Positions 36,130 to 46,362 of a stretch of DNA of 62,294 nt are shown piece after piece. Origin of the DNA: Okeania sp. SIO3I5 (GTDB lineage: Bacteria; Cyanobacteriota; Cyanobacteriia; Cyanobacteriales; Microcoleaceae); NCBI RefSeq assembly GCF_010672085.1, contig NZ_JAAHHT010000003.1, forward strand, positions 1 through 62,294, given 5' to 3'. How positions within the stretch are numbered: position 1 is the first letter of the stretch; every line of letters begins with the position of its first letter. The notes beneath the pieces are model-generated. The model was not told where the DNA came from, ran no database searches, and saw only the letters and a program-made list of their open reading frames with translations. Both the position numbers and the translations under genes were made by a program.

Positions 36130-37428
36130 TTGGTAGTTACTACACTAAATACCACTAAATCCGAAGAAATTTTTGCAGCAGCTCAAAAACTCATGCCTGG
36201 AGGAGTTAGTTCTCCAGTCAGAGCATTCAAATCTGTTGGTGGCCAACCTATCGTATTTGACAGAGTTAAGGGAGCCTACATTTGGGATGTCGATGGCAAC
36301 CAATATATTGACTATGTTGGCACTTGGGGACCTGCTATCTGTGGTCATGCTCACCCAGAAGTATTAAACGCTCTGAAAGAAGTTTTGGAAAAAGGCACAA
36401 GTTTCGGTGCCCCCTGTGCTTTAGAAAATACTTTGGCTGAAATGGTTATTGATGCTGTACCGAGTATCCAAATGGTCCGCTTTGTTAACTCTGGTACAGA
36501 AGCTTGTATGGCTGTATTGCGTCTGATGCGAGCTTTTACAGGTAGAGATAAAGTAATTAAATTTGAAGGTTGTTATCATGGCCACGCTGATATGTTTCTT
36601 GTTAAAGCTGGTTCTGGTGTGGCAACTCTCGGTCTGCCAGACTCTCCAGGAGTGCCTAAGTCTGTGACTAGCAATACCTTAACTGCTCCTTACAACGATT
36701 TAGAGGCAGTTAAGCAACTATTTGCTGATAACCTTGACCAAATTTCTGGTGTTATCCTGGAACCTGTGGTGGGGAACTCTGGATTTATTACCCCAGATGC
36801 AGGTTTCTTGGAAGGGTTACGGATGATTACGGAGGATAATGGTGCTTTGCTTGTGTTTGATGAAGTGATGACTGGATTCCGTATTGCTTATGGTGGCGCT
36901 CAGGAAAAATTTAATGTTACTCCAGATTTGACAACTTTAGGGAAAATTATTGGTGGTGGTTTGCCAGTGGGAGCTTATGGTGGTCGTAAAGATATTATGG
37001 AAATGGTAGCTCCAGCAGGTCCGATGTATCAAGCTGGTACTCTTTCTGGTAATCCCTTGGCTATGACTGCTGGTATTAAGACTCTGGAATTGATACATAA
37101 ACCAGGTACTTATGAAAAATTAAACAAGATTACTAAGAAGCTTGCTGATGGGTTATTGGCGATCGGAAAAGACACTGGTCATGCTATTTGTGGTGGGAAT
37201 ATTAGTGCAATGTTTGGTATGTTTTTCCATCAAGGACCTGTTCACAATTATGAAGATGCGAAAAAGTCTGATTTGAGCAAGTTTAGCAAGTTCCACCGAG
37301 GAATGTTGGAGCGTGGAATTTATTTGGCTCCTTCTCAGTTTGAGGCAGGGTTTACTTCTTTAGCACATACTGAGGAGGATATTGACCGGACTTTGGCTGC
37401 TGCAAAAGAAGTAATATCGAGTCTTTAA
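36130..37428 (+). CDS. hemL: Glutamate-1-semialdehyde 2,1-aminomutase
   Basis: The 432-residue PLP enzyme converts glutamate-1-semialdehyde to 5-aminolevulinate, the tetrapyrrole precursor for chlorophyll, haem, bilins and cobalamin. Family motifs are [42 protein letters not shown] and [14 protein letters not shown], whose Lys near 272 binds PLP. The start is TTG at 36130, well supported by AAGGAG at 36117-36122 with seven bases between; the next ATG would remove conserved residues. Length is normal. Monocistronic. Confidence 0.96.
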   Translation: MVVTTLNTTKSEEIFAAAQKLMPGGVSSPVRAFKSVGGQPIVFDRVKGAYIWDVDGNQYIDYVGTWGPAICGHAHPEVLNALKEVLEKGTSFGAPCALENTLAEMVIDAVPSIQMVRFVNSGTEACMAVLRLMRAFTGRDKVIKFEGCYHGHADMFLVKAGSGVATLGLPDSPGVPKSVTSNTLTAPYNDLEAVKQLFADNLDQISGVILEPVVGNSGFITPDAGFLEGLRMITEDNGALLVFDEVMTGFRIAYGGAQEKFNVTPDLTTLGKIIGGGLPVGAYGGRKDIMEMVAPAGPMYQAGTLSGNPLAMTAGIKTLELIHKPGTYEKLNKITKKLADGLLAIGKDTGHAICGGNISAMFGMFFHQGPVHNYEDAKKSDLSKFSKFHRGMLERGIYLAPSQFEAGFTSLAHTEEDIDRTLAAAKEVISSL

Positions 37429-37860
37429 GAGTTTGTCATGGGTAATGGATGATTTGTCATTTTTCTATTACCCATTTCTTCGGTTATCAGTAAAATCTGA
37501 GATGGTAAATATAAAAAAAATTCCCAATAGTTTGAGGTTGGTTTTCCAGAATCCTGCTACAAATTTACCCAAGAAAATAAAGCAAATATTTTTTCCTTAT
37601 ATATTTCTGTTAATGCTACAAAAGCATTACAGGAATCTGTAATTTTTATTTTTCCACTAAATTCTTACAATTAGTCAGGACTTACGCAGTACAACTATAT
37701 ATAGTGTATAACTTAGTCGTTAATCGTGATATAACCACTATCATTAGTGCTGTTGCGTAAGTCCTGTAGAGTATTGGTGCGTTACTAAGCGCGCTTTTCA
37801 TGTCCGCTCTTAGCGGAAACACACCCTACCAATAGTGTTCATACGTAATTCCTATTGGTT
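37429..37860. other. Spacer after hemL containing MITE-D
   Basis: Apart from the MITE-D copy, the spacer contains a GCGCGCTTTTCATGTCCGCTCTTAG stretch of the kind found in dispersed cyanobacterial repeats. No gene is supported. Confidence 0.4.
37676..37766. mobile_element. MITE-D copy
   Basis: Ends CAGGACTTACGCA / TGCGTAAGTCCTG are perfect over 13 bp and span 91 bp. Confidence 0.82.
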
Positions 37861-38577
37861 TTAAAGGTTATTAGATTTGAATTTGTTGTTTTGTTGTTTT
37901 CTTTTTCGGTTGAAGGTGGCGATCGCTCCAAAACTTCCCAACATTATAATTGTAGCTGTCGAAGATGGTTCAGGGACTGGGGTAATGTTATCGCTACTAT
38001 TAACAGCTACATGGTCGAATCCGATGAAATCTCCTGAAAGACCATCAATACCAATTGAGTTAATAACTTCACCTTCTTGAGCATCTATTTTGAGATATAC
38101 GTTTTTACCTAATCCTCGAATTACCGGATTAAAATCTGAAAGACCACCATAGATATTGCCATTAATCTGAAGAGTAGCTCCATTATATTGATAATTTGAT
38201 ATGCCAATTCCTACAGAAGTTGCATTATTTGCAAAATTAAGTGTTGTAATATCAGCATATCCACCGCTAGGGTTGAAATTTCCTAACATATTTTCTCCGT
38301 CCCAAGCATTATTAGGTGTAAACCAGTAATCTGAATTATTAATTATTCTCGGTAAAGTTGTAAAAGGTCCTGTCTGTGGTCCACTCCATTCAACGCTCAA
38401 ACCGGGTATTAATGTCGTATCCTCAAAGTCTTCAATTGTAAATCCAGAGATTCCAGCCAACTCATCAGAAAAATCTGTTGGAGAATACGCTGTTACCGTA
38501 AAAGCATTGGCTTTGTTCTGTATTAATAAACTTGAAATCAAAAAAAGAGTTGCAGCGAATGGATTAATTTTTTTCAC
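37861..38577 (-). CDS. PEP-CTERM sorting domain protein
   Basis: The 238-residue secreted protein has a clear signal peptide (MKKINPFAATLFLISSLL, cleavage near ANA-FT). A beta-rich body follows, with FTIEDFEDTTLIPG near residue 45, a choice-of-anchor style opening. A PEP-CTERM tail (PVPEPSSTATIIMLGSFGAIATFNRKRKQ) ends it. An exosortase would process it, probably into the extracellular matrix. The start is GTG at 38577, supported by AGGAG on the minus strand at 38583-38587. Ligand or role unknown. Confidence 0.87.
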   Translation of the reverse strand: MKKINPFAATLFLISSLLIQNKANAFTVTAYSPTDFSDELAGISGFTIEDFEDTTLIPGLSVEWSGPQTGPFTTLPRIINNSDYWFTPNNAWDGENMLGNFNPSGGYADITTLNFANNATSVGIGISNYQYNGATLQINGNIYGGLSDFNPVIRGLGKNVYLKIDAQEGEVINSIGIDGLSGDFIGFDHVAVNSSDNITPVPEPSSTATIIMLGSFGAIATFNRKRKQQNNKFKSNNL

Positions 38578-39036
38578 GATTAGCTCCTAATTATTCCGTG
38601 TTGTTACTCTTAACAGTGCTCTTCATCAAATATCAGTGTTCTTCCTCAAATATTTAACAAAAATTTACATTTTGATTTTCTGGAAATACTGCTTTACTGA
38701 TTTCTGTAAATAGTTACTAAATCTATAGAAAAATATTCCTTGACTTAGTTTTAATTAAGTGTTACCTTAACGGGGTGAACTACAACACCCTCTATCCCAT
38801 TGCTAAAAGCGTTTGGGACTACTTTTCGCATCGGTGTTTAAACTTCCATTGACATGACTCATTGTATTTGACACCAGATGATTTTTTTTAATAATAGTAC
38901 GTTCTATTAACTGTATTATCCCTCCTGTAAACATTTAACGATCTGTTCTGCAATCCTTTCTCAGTCTAAGATATTTTTAGTTGTTTTCCTATGTTTTTCT
39001 ATAAAATTAATAAAACTTTACAATACTAACCAAAAA
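38578..39036. other. Spacer of about 460 bp, nothing certain
   Basis: This lies between divergent genes and should hold both promoters. A GC-richer island at 38768-38850 (GGTGAACTACAACACCC onward) differs in composition from the flanks and may be a fragment of a mobile element or gene; I cannot identify it. Confidence 0.35.
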
Positions 39037-40212
39037 ATGTTTCGCAGAATTTGGCAATGGCTGAAAAATTTATGGGAAAAATTTTTGGGGTTATTCTCTC
39101 AACCTCAAACAAACCTTTCAGAAACTCAACCACTATCTCAGTCTCTCCCACCTTTAACAGATACAGATTATGATTTTCTCTTCGGTCAACTTTTAGAAGG
39201 TATTGCCCAAGGTTGGTCTCCTGAAAGAGTAAAGATTTTTTTTGACGACCTGGGAGACCGAGGTAAACCTGAACTTTGGCAAGAATGGCTACAAAGATTT
39301 GGAGAAAGATTATTAGCATCTCCGAAACCCAATGATGAATTAGCTCAAAGAATGGTTAGGTTTGCTGGTTTGACTCGATCGCTCCCTTCTCTAGAATCTC
39401 TAGGAACTCTGGCTAATAATATTGGTAGTGAACTTTTAAGTCGGGATAATAGTGGAGCAATTTGGGAATATGATGGACCTGATGGTGGTGTCTCTCCTTC
39501 TCCTCAACCATCTTTAGGAGAAAATCAAGAAAATGAAGCTTTGGAAAATTTGGTAGTTAAGTTGCAGGAAAATCCTAATTTATTAGCTACCGTTGCCCAA
39601 CAGTTGGGGGTACAAACGAGCGATCCAAGAGTAGTTATTCAGAAAATGGTTAGTCAACTTGGGGTGGGAGTAGAAAATCAACAACAGTCTGCGGAGCAAA
39701 ATTCGGAAATATTTGCTCAGTTAGGTTTGGAGCAAGCAAAAGCTGGAGATTTAGCTGGAGCGGTTGATAGTTGGGAAAGTGCTTTAGCTTTGAAGCCTAA
39801 TTATCATCAAGTTTGGTACAATCGGGGCAAGGCATTAGTACAGTTAGAAAGGTGGGAAGAAGCGATCGCTAGCCATGACAAGGCTTTAGAAATTAAGTCT
39901 GATGATTATTTGGCCTGGAATAACCGTGGAGAAGCTTTGGGAAAATTGGGGAGATGGGAAGAAGCGATCGCTAGTTGTGACAAAGCTTTAGAAATTAATT
40001 CTGGTTATTATTTGGCTTGGTATAATAAGGCTAATTTTTTGGTTAGTTTGGGAAATTTGAGAGAAGCAGTTAATTCTTATGACAAAGCGTTAGAAATTAA
40101 GCCTAATTTTTATAATGGTTGGTATGAACGAGGAAATGTTTTGAGAGATTTGGGTTTGATAAATGAGGCTAACAAAAGTTGGGAGAAGGCAAGGGAAATT
40201 AAACTTGATTAA
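39037..40212 (+). CDS. TPR repeat protein
   Basis: The 391-residue protein starts with an amphipathic, aromatic-rich helix (MFRRIWQWLKNLWEKFLGLF) that could bind a membrane. A helical domain follows (about 40-125), then a linker, then at least four tetratricopeptide repeats from about residue 228 to the end (LEQAKAGDLAGAVDSWESALALKP; GKALVQLERWEEAIASHDKALEI and so on). Two repeats carry HIP1 sites in their codons (GAAGCGATCGCTAG), showing recent internal repeat copying. It is a likely scaffold protein with unknown partners. Confidence 0.88.
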   Translation: MFRRIWQWLKNLWEKFLGLFSQPQTNLSETQPLSQSLPPLTDTDYDFLFGQLLEGIAQGWSPERVKIFFDDLGDRGKPELWQEWLQRFGERLLASPKPNDELAQRMVRFAGLTRSLPSLESLGTLANNIGSELLSRDNSGAIWEYDGPDGGVSPSPQPSLGENQENEALENLVVKLQENPNLLATVAQQLGVQTSDPRVVIQKMVSQLGVGVENQQQSAEQNSEIFAQLGLEQAKAGDLAGAVDSWESALALKPNYHQVWYNRGKALVQLERWEEAIASHDKALEIKSDDYLAWNNRGEALGKLGRWEEAIASCDKALEINSGYYLAWYNKANFLVSLGNLREAVNSYDKALEIKPNFYNGWYERGNVLRDLGLINEANKSWEKAREIKLD

Positions 40213-40553
40213 CCCAAAAATTTCCAAGAGAGAGTAGGCAGTAGAAAGTAAGGGGAAAAAATATTGATGATTTCTGTATTTTATATGAGGGTTTGGAGAA
40301 CAAATGAGGGGTTGTAGCCTAAACTGCAACGTTATAGTTATTGGAATTTTTGGATGATATAGAATCTGGTTATATAAAGTCTATTCATAATTCTCGGACT
40401 TAACTTCAAGATTCAATCTCCTCATCTCCCTATCTTCCCACAAATATATAATTAATTGTTTAACCTAATTTTATATGAGGTTTGGAGAACAAATGAGGGG
40501 TTGTACCCTAAACTGCAACGTTATAGTTCTTGAAAAAGATAATTAGAGTAAAA
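40213..40553. repeat. Direct repeat pair in spacer
   Basis: The words GGTTTGGAGAACAAATGAGG then AACTGCAACGTTATAGTT occur twice (about 40290-40340 and 40480-40528), about 190 bp apart. No gene between them. Confidence 0.65.
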
Positions 40554-40757
40554 ATGTCAAAAAATAACAAACAACAAGATATTTCTCTATTGCAAGCCTG
40601 GCAGAAAAAAATTCAAGACGCTAATATTAACAATATATTTTGTCATTGTCATAGCTGTGAACATGAGTGGGTAGATTCATCTTGGGAAGGAATATGCCCT
40701 AATTGTAATAGTAATCATATTGAACGGATTTCTTGCTGGCAATTTCCGGATGATTAA
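40554..40757 (+). CDS. Small zinc-ribbon protein
   Basis: The protein of about 67 residues, from ATG 40554, contains FCHCHSCEHEW and GICPNCNSNHIERIS, a pair of CxxC knuckles about 21 residues apart that should bind one zinc ion. An upstream TTG (40530) would add eight residues. Such small ribbons often bind nucleic acid or partner proteins. I cannot name the family. Confidence 0.72.
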   Translation: MSKNNKQQDISLLQAWQKKIQDANINNIFCHCHSCEHEWVDSSWEGICPNCNSNHIERISCWQFPDD

Positions 40758-41190
40758 TTAGGATTTACTCAAAATTTTTTTTTGGTAATAGTAGCAGTCA
40801 GAAGTCAGGATAAATTGGAATTTAGAGGAGATAGGAATAAGAATTTTTAGAGTGATTTTTCCACTCTTGTCTGACTAAAATGCAAACTTTTAAAGAAAGT
40901 TTTTTTGACATTCTAAACTTAGAATAGAATCAGATTATATAACACAGAGGTTCGCGTTATTATGAGGTCAAATATCTATACTTTTGACGGGGTAAATATT
41001 TTTTGTTTGTTCCCTACTCCCCTACTCCCCTACTCCCTTACTCCCTTACCCAAAAATCAAAGTATAAAGCCTCTCCTTTCAAGGAGAAAAAAGAAAGAAA
41101 TTTCTTTTAACCAATCCTCTTATTAAAAAAAACAGGTAATTATTAATTGTTAATTATTAATTGTTAATTATTAATTATTGAATCCCTCTT
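40758..41190. repeat. Spacer with dispersed repeats and TTAATTA heptamers
   Basis: The block GACGGGGTAAATATTTTTTG (40987), AAAGCCTCTCCTTTCAAGG (about 41058), TTTTAACCAATCCTCTTATT (41104) and a TTAATTA heptamer run (41141-41180) mirrors the spacer at 8400-8680. Confidence 0.65.
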
Positions 41191-41682
41191 TTAACGATAA
41201 TTAGTAAATTGTAATGGCATGGGAAAATCTTCTGCTTTTAATCTTTGAATTACTTCCTGTAATTCATCCTTAGACTTAGCAGTAACTCTCACCGCATCAC
41301 CTTGAATAGATGCTTGAATTTTTTTAAATTCATCCTTAATCAACTTAGTAATTTTTTTAGCATTTTCTTGACTAATACCTTTTTGCAATTTAACCTCTTG
41401 TCTAACTCTACCACCACTAGCAGATTCTACTTTACCAAAATCAAATATTTTCAACGATAAATTCCGTTTAGCAGCTTTAGTTTGTAAAACAGTATGAACC
41501 GCATCTAAACTAAATTGACTACTCGTATTAATCGTAATTGTATCTTCGCCTAATTCTAAAGTTGTATTAGAATCTTTCAAGTCATAGCGAGCTTTAATTT
41601 CTCGCTCCGCTTGATCTATAGCATTCACTAATTCTTGTCTATCAAAATCGCTGACTATATCAAATGATGATGTAGATGCCAT
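41191..41682 (-). CDS. YajQ family nucleotide-binding protein
   Basis: The 163-residue protein matches the YajQ/UPF0234 family end to end: [24 protein letters not shown] at the head, then the KFDFGKV-like [22 protein letters not shown] and the tail [11 protein letters not shown]. The fold is two ferredoxin-like RNP domains. Some members bind cyclic di-GMP and act with LysR-type regulators; others bind RNA or GTP. Which applies here is unknown. Start at ATG 41682. Confidence 0.95.
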   Translation of the reverse strand: MASTSSFDIVSDFDRQELVNAIDQAEREIKARYDLKDSNTTLELGEDTITINTSSQFSLDAVHTVLQTKAAKRNLSLKIFDFGKVESASGGRVRQEVKLQKGISQENAKKITKLIKDEFKKIQASIQGDAVRVTAKSKDELQEVIQRLKAEDFPMPLQFTNYR

Positions 41683-41748
41683 AATTTTTTCAGATATTAT
41701 TTTAATTTTACTTAATAAAAATTCCTATCGTAAGCATTTACCTAAGTA

Positions 41749-41810
41749 GAAACCGGGTTTATCGAAATTTCCTAATAAAGAACAATAATTAGGGCAATAA
41801 ACCCGGTTTC
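41749..41810. repeat. MITE-H, perfect GAAACCGGGTTTAT inverted repeat
   Basis: Perfect 14-bp arms (41749-41762 and 41797-41810) flank 34 bases. The right arm is followed by TTGTTTTTTT, so on the plus strand it could also end transcription. Confidence 0.75.
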
Positions 41811-42063
41811 TTGTTTTTTTCTGGTTTTGGTGCAGATTTTACTTAATTAATAAAAATTTATGTCACAAAAATAGATGACTAAAAATTATTTTCAGCATTC
41901 AGCAGTCAGCTATTAGCTATCAGCTTCATTACCTTTAACTTTTGCAAATCGTTCTTCTGCTTCAATTTATTATAGGTTAAAAAAAGTAGTAGAAGTTAAG
42001 CTAATACTTGCTTAATTTATCAATAAGCTGAGAGCTGACTGCTAATAGCTAATAGCTGAATAC

Positions 42064-42486
42064 TTACAAATTATTAACACTAATTAAACTGAGAATAAAC
42101 AAAATAGCTGTACCAGAAGAACTAATAGCAAACATGAGCGATCGCCCGATAGGTACATTCAAAATATAGAATATCGAATAAAAAAATCGTCCAATCACAA
42201 AAGCAACTGCTGCTCCTATAGCTAATACAGAATCTTGTTCTGTCAAATAAGCCATAAAAGAAGCTGCTGAAAATAAAATAAAAGTTTCAAAAGAATTTTG
42301 ATGTGCCCAAGTTGCCCTCTTAGCATAATCAGGCAACTTTTCAAACAAAGTACGAGGCGCACCCAAATCATAGCCTACTTTAACACGACCGTAGGCTACT
42401 ACTAAAAAAGGTGCATAGACCAGTATTGATCCTAAAACTATACAATCTAAAAAGATTGAAGATGGTGGTAATTCCAACAGACTCAT
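42064..42486 (-). CDS. MAPEG family membrane protein
   Basis: The 140-residue protein has four hydrophobic segments and the MAPEG pattern: AYGRVKVGYDLGAPR after helix one, and AHQNSFETFILFSAA at helix two with the conserved N-x-x-E. Relatives include microsomal glutathione S-transferases and leukotriene C4 synthase; bacterial members are poorly characterised. It starts at ATG 42486. It lies 18 bp downstream of the SLOG-like gene and is read in the same direction, so the two likely form an operon. Confidence 0.88.
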   Translation of the reverse strand: MSLLELPPSSIFLDCIVLGSILVYAPFLVVAYGRVKVGYDLGAPRTLFEKLPDYAKRATWAHQNSFETFILFSAASFMAYLTEQDSVLAIGAAVAFVIGRFFYSIFYILNVPIGRSLMFAISSSGTAILFILSLISVNNL

Positions 42487-42503
42487 TTTTTTAGTAAAAT
42501 TAA

Positions 42504-43007
42504 CTAATCAAAATAGAATAGAGTTACTACTTTACGTTGTTCTTCTGCATCTTGACAAGTCTTCAATAAAGTATGACTATCGTGAAAAGCAAAACAAATT
42601 AACTGTTGACATCTAGAAACAATTTCTTGGTTACAAATAGAACTCGCTTCAGCTAAAGATAATTGATCGTTTTTAGGACTTTCCACCACATGAATTACCT
42701 TCTCTAACTCTTTACGAGATTCTCTTGGTTGCCGTTCCAGACTTTGAGGTAAAATTACAGTAACCAAATTAGGGTCAGCCCTCATTGCCCCCCGAACTAC
42801 TGCTAAATTAGTACCAGTTGCTCCTGATGTAATAATATTATTTGAACCTAAAACCAAGGCATAACTTAACAACTCAATTAATTGTTGATGAGTAATAGGA
42901 ACATGACGAGAACCCAACACAGCAATTCTCTTAGAACCTGTTTGTTGGATTGCTAAAAGTTCCTCTAAAAAATCATCTACCTTGGGTATATCAATTGATT
43001 GACTCAA
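42504..43007 (-). CDS. Rossmann-fold protein related to DprA/SLOG proteins
   Basis: The 167-residue protein has a Rossmann-type start (KRIAVLGSRHVP, about 26-37) and SGATGTNLAVVRGAM (about 61-75). The latter resembles the nucleotide-binding SGGAxG loop of the DprA/LOG/SLOG superfamily. It is often annotated 'DNA recombination-mediator protein A'. Ligands in the superfamily range from single-stranded DNA to small nucleotides, so its role here is open. The start appears to be TTG at 43007. Its 3' neighbour MAPEG follows after 18 bp. Confidence 0.78.
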   Translation of the reverse strand: MSQSIDIPKVDDFLEELLAIQQTGSKRIAVLGSRHVPITHQQLIELLSYALVLGSNNIITSGATGTNLAVVRGAMRADPNLVTVILPQSLERQPRESRKELEKVIHVVESPKNDQLSLAEASSICNQEIVSRCQQLICFAFHDSHTLLKTCQDAEEQRKVVTLFYFD

Positions 43008-43099
43008 AGATTTTATCTATACGTAATAAAACTGCCAAAAGGATTATAGCAATTAAATATATTTTTGTACATTTATTTTTTTTATCGGAAAAATCAAAA

Positions 43100-44557
43100 T
43101 TGACTCTTAAAAATCGCTCAATAGAAACATCAGGATGGTCCAAAGCTTTAGAACTAGCACCTTCAGAATTTCCCCTGACTCCCCTTCCCATTATTTCCGG
43201 TATAGTACCCCCTGGATTAAAAGGAACTTTATATAGGAATGGGCCTGCTAGATTATCCCGCAATGGACAAAAAGTAGGACATTGGTTTGATGGAGATGGG
43301 GCTATCCTAGCTGTGCATTTTAATTCATCTGTTTTGGGGGGTCAAGAACCCCATGCTATTTACCGTTATGTGCAAACAGCAGAATATCAAGCTGAGACAC
43401 AAAAAGGAAAATATATTTTTGGTGCTTATGGAACAAACCCTCCAGGAAACCTCTGGGATAAACTTACTAAACCTGTAAAAAATGCTGCCAATACTTCAGT
43501 TTTGGCTTTGCCAGATCGACTTTTAGCTTTGTGGGAAGGTGGGCATCCCTATTGTCTTAACTTACAGACTTTAGAAACTTTAGGTCTAGAAAATTTAGAG
43601 GGTTTAGAAAATCACCAAAGCTATTCAGCTCACCCGAAAATAGATAGTATTACAGGAGACATCTATAATTTTGGAGTTACTCCTGGAATAAATAGCTCAT
43701 TAAATATCTACCGTAGTAATAGTAGGGGAAAAATTCAGCAAAAAGGTCTGATTCCAATCTCTGGTATGCCCCTAATTCACGATTTTGTTTTAGCTGGCCC
43801 ATATCTGATATTTTTCATTTCCCCTGTACGTTTACAACTATTGCCAGCTTTGACAAAGATAAAGACCTTCAGTGATGCTTTAACCTGGCAACCAGAATTA
43901 GGTACACAAATTTTGATTTGTGACTCTTCATCCCTACAACTAATTAGTCGTCAAGAAACTGAACCTTGGTTTCAGTGGCATTTTGGTAATGGTTATCTAG
44001 ACAAAGACGATACAGTAGTAGTTACTTTAGTCCGCTATGCAGATTTTGACCAAACAAATAACTACCTCCAGGAAGTAGCTAGTGGTCAAACTCATACTGC
44101 TCCTCAAGGCATTTTCTGGCAGATAAATCTAGAACCATTATCTGGTCGGATCATTGATAGTTATAAATTGCTAGATATTCCCTGCGAATTTCCCACACTT
44201 GCTTCTGCTGAAATAGGAAATTCATCTCGCTTTACTTATCTCTCAGTTCATAAACCAGGAGTAGATATAAGTAAAGAGATGTTTGGGGCGATCGCTCGTT
44301 TTGACCATAAAACCAATACTCTCACTACAACCAACTTATCATCTCACTGCTACCCAATGGAGCCTATTTATGCTGCTGATACTGAATACCCCCAGAAAGG
44401 ATGGATCTTAACAGTTATCTTTGACAGTCAGTATAACCGTAGTGAGGTCTGGATATTTGATGCTTCCCACTTAGATGCTGAACCTGTTTGTCGGTTAGCA
44501 TTACCTGAAGTTATACCAATGGGTTTTCATGGTACTTGGAGGAATAAAGAAAAATAG
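43100..44557 (+). CDS. Carotenoid oxygenase
   Basis: The protein of about 485 residues is a seven-bladed-propeller non-haem iron oxygenase. All four iron-binding histidines are visible: YSAHPK, PLIHDF, FQWHFG and GFHGTW at the C-terminus. The family head PLPIISGIVPPGLKGTLYRNGPARL is intact. It cleaves a carotenoid or apocarotenoid; substrate not predictable. The frame is open up to 42950 but that part overlaps the neighbouring gene; no ATG precedes the conserved head, so I favour TTG 43100, with a TTG at 42950 as the alternative. The gene is divergent from the SLOG-like gene. Confidence 0.9.
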   Translation: MTLKNRSIETSGWSKALELAPSEFPLTPLPIISGIVPPGLKGTLYRNGPARLSRNGQKVGHWFDGDGAILAVHFNSSVLGGQEPHAIYRYVQTAEYQAETQKGKYIFGAYGTNPPGNLWDKLTKPVKNAANTSVLALPDRLLALWEGGHPYCLNLQTLETLGLENLEGLENHQSYSAHPKIDSITGDIYNFGVTPGINSSLNIYRSNSRGKIQQKGLIPISGMPLIHDFVLAGPYLIFFISPVRLQLLPALTKIKTFSDALTWQPELGTQILICDSSSLQLISRQETEPWFQWHFGNGYLDKDDTVVVTLVRYADFDQTNNYLQEVASGQTHTAPQGIFWQINLEPLSGRIIDSYKLLDIPCEFPTLASAEIGNSSRFTYLSVHKPGVDISKEMFGAIARFDHKTNTLTTTNLSSHCYPMEPIYAADTEYPQKGWILTVIFDSQYNRSEVWIFDASHLDAEPVCRLALPEVIPMGFHGTWRNKEK

Positions 44558-44742
44558 TAGGTGTGGGAGGTGCGGGAGGTGTGGTCCGTATGGTCCGTGT
44601 GGGAAGAAATTACAAAACATATATATCTTCACCATGACGCTAGCAAGACTACCGAAAAATAATACCTATTACTAAAAGTAATGCTATAACTAGGCAACTC
44701 TTCAATTATTAACAGGACTTACTGAGATAGAGTATATACAGC

Positions 44743-44857
44743 GTTCAAAAACTACAACGTTATAGATATGTAATCTTTAGAACTGAGAACTCAAAAATAG
44801 GGTTCAAAAACTACAACGTTACAGATATGTAATCTTTAGAACTGAGAACTCAAAAAT
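44743..44857. repeat. 59-bp direct duplication
   Basis: GTTCAAAAACTACAACGTTA starts at 44743 and again at 44802, and both copies continue through TATGTAATCTTTAGAACTGA. The ACTACAACGTTATAG word resembles the direct repeats near 40330 and 40515. Confidence 0.85.
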
Positions 44858-44934
44858 GTTTAAGTGCTTCTTAAGTAATTAATATCTGCCAAATAACCTT
44901 TTTAGTCATTAGTAAATATTAGCTAGGAAGAAGT

Positions 44935-45188
44935 TAATTAGGGTTTGCTGAAAAAATCTTATGAGTAAGGGTAGGATTCAGGAGTCAGGAGTCAGGAGAC
45001 TCGGAGAAATGGGAACTATACAGGAGGTAGGAGAAAGAATTGCCCCTTGATTTTTCGGCGCTGGTTTGCTGAAAATGCTAACTTTTTGAGACTTTTTAAC
45101 TCAAAAAGGCGCACTTTTTCAAGACTTAAAAACGCGAATACCTTGATCTGTAAACACTTTCAGATTTAATCAGTAAGTCCTAATTATT
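44935..45188. mobile_element. MITE-C copy
   Basis: The copy runs from TTAATTAGGGTTTGCTGA to CAGTAAGTCCTAATTA. The right end is slightly diverged. A TTAATTA heptamer run follows (45183-45217). Confidence 0.75.
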
Positions 45189-45285
45189 AATTATTAATTA
45201 TTAATTATTAATTGTTGAATAATTCCCCTACTCCCCTACTCAAGAAAGTCTAGAAAAGTTTTTCAGAAATAGTATAAATTCCTAT

Positions 45286-46362
45286 CTATGCTCCTAGCTG
45301 AAAATGACTTAGCAAAGGTTTAAAATCAAAGTCTTGTGCCATTAGTTTTCTGGCGAATTCTACTTTAACAGGTTCGTGTAAACGTACACTACCAAAAGTT
45401 TTATCAATGATTTCCACTGTAGAAAGGGTCTCATACTCCACTGACAAAACAGGTACTTCTGCATCTTCAGCACGACGTAATACCAACTCATCCGGTGGAA
45501 GTTGTCCAGTTAAAATTAGACAATGGGTCGAAGTTTCTAAAGCTGCTAACTGAATGTCCGTGCGATCGCCCCCCGTAACTACGGCCATATTTGTAGCCTT
45601 ACGAAAATATTTTATAGCTGAACTAACATTCATTGCACCAATTGTCAAGCTTTCTACCATTAAATCTAGGCGATCGGCGCGACAGAGTACCTGAGCTTTT
45701 AATTGTTTTACTAATTCTTCAACCGAGACACTACGCAAGAGATTACTTCTAGGCAATATTCCTAACACAGGTATATTCCTAGCTTCTAAAAAAGGTCTGA
45801 CTAAAGTAGTCATTGTTTCTTGTGCTGCTAGTGGCACATCATTAATGACTACACCCAGAAGAGAACTGCCCAAACGTTGTTTAGCTGAGAGTAAAGAGTC
45901 TATATAAGAACGTGAATTTGGACGAATTACCAAAATTACCGCAGCATTAAGAATTTCAGCAACTTGTGGTAGAGATAATTCAAACAGACTACCCTCATCT
46001 AAATTACTAGGTCCTTCTAATATGACTAAACCTTCTCCCTCTATCTGTAGATATTGTGCTAAAGATTTTTGATAATCAGTTTTTTCTTCTCCCAGCAACC
46101 GCTTCTCTATGGTACTTTTGTCGAGCATCAACAAAGTTGGTCGAACATGATTTTCTGAAAGTTTAAGAGTGTCAGTTATAAACTGCACATCAGCATCTGT
46201 ATCTGTAGAAATAGATGTTGTAGTTAAACAATGTCCTAAAGGTTTTCCATAAGCAATGGTTATACCTTGTGCTTGTAACTCATGGGCTAATCCTAAAGTA
46301 ATTGTAGATTTGCCACTGTAAGCTTCAGTCGATCCAATTAGCAAATAATTTGCAGATGGCAC
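45286..46362 (-). CDS. BioD-like ATPase with DRTGG domain
   Basis: The 358-residue protein has an N-terminal P-loop GTPase/ATPase of the dethiobiotin-synthetase/cobyrinate-synthase type (GSTEAYSGKSTITLGLAHEL, residues 10-29; LVILEGPSNLDEG near 113). A DRTGG domain occupies about 215-320. This is the N-terminal architecture found fused to phosphotransacetylase in many bacteria; here the acetyltransferase part is absent, as in other cyanobacterial stand-alone members. Substrate unknown. The start is GTG at 46362, preceded by AGGAGTGAGGAT, which favours it. Confidence 0.87.
   Translation of the reverse strand: MPSANYLLIGSTEAYSGKSTITLGLAHELQAQGITIAYGKPLGHCLTTTSISTDTDADVQFITDTLKLSENHVRPTLLMLDKSTIEKRLLGEEKTDYQKSLAQYLQIEGEGLVILEGPSNLDEGSLFELSLPQVAEILNAAVILVIRPNSRSYIDSLLSAKQRLGSSLLGVVINDVPLAAQETMTTLVRPFLEARNIPVLGILPRSNLLRSVSVEELVKQLKAQVLCRADRLDLMVESLTIGAMNVSSAIKYFRKATNMAVVTGGDRTDIQLAALETSTHCLILTGQLPPDELVLRRAEDAEVPVLSVEYETLSTVEIIDKTFGSVRLHEPVKVEFARKLMAQDFDFKPLLSHFQLGA

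Noticed and set aside
42950-43099. N-terminal extension of the carotenoid oxygenase
   Set aside because: It overlaps the neighbouring gene on the other strand and lies before the conserved family head.
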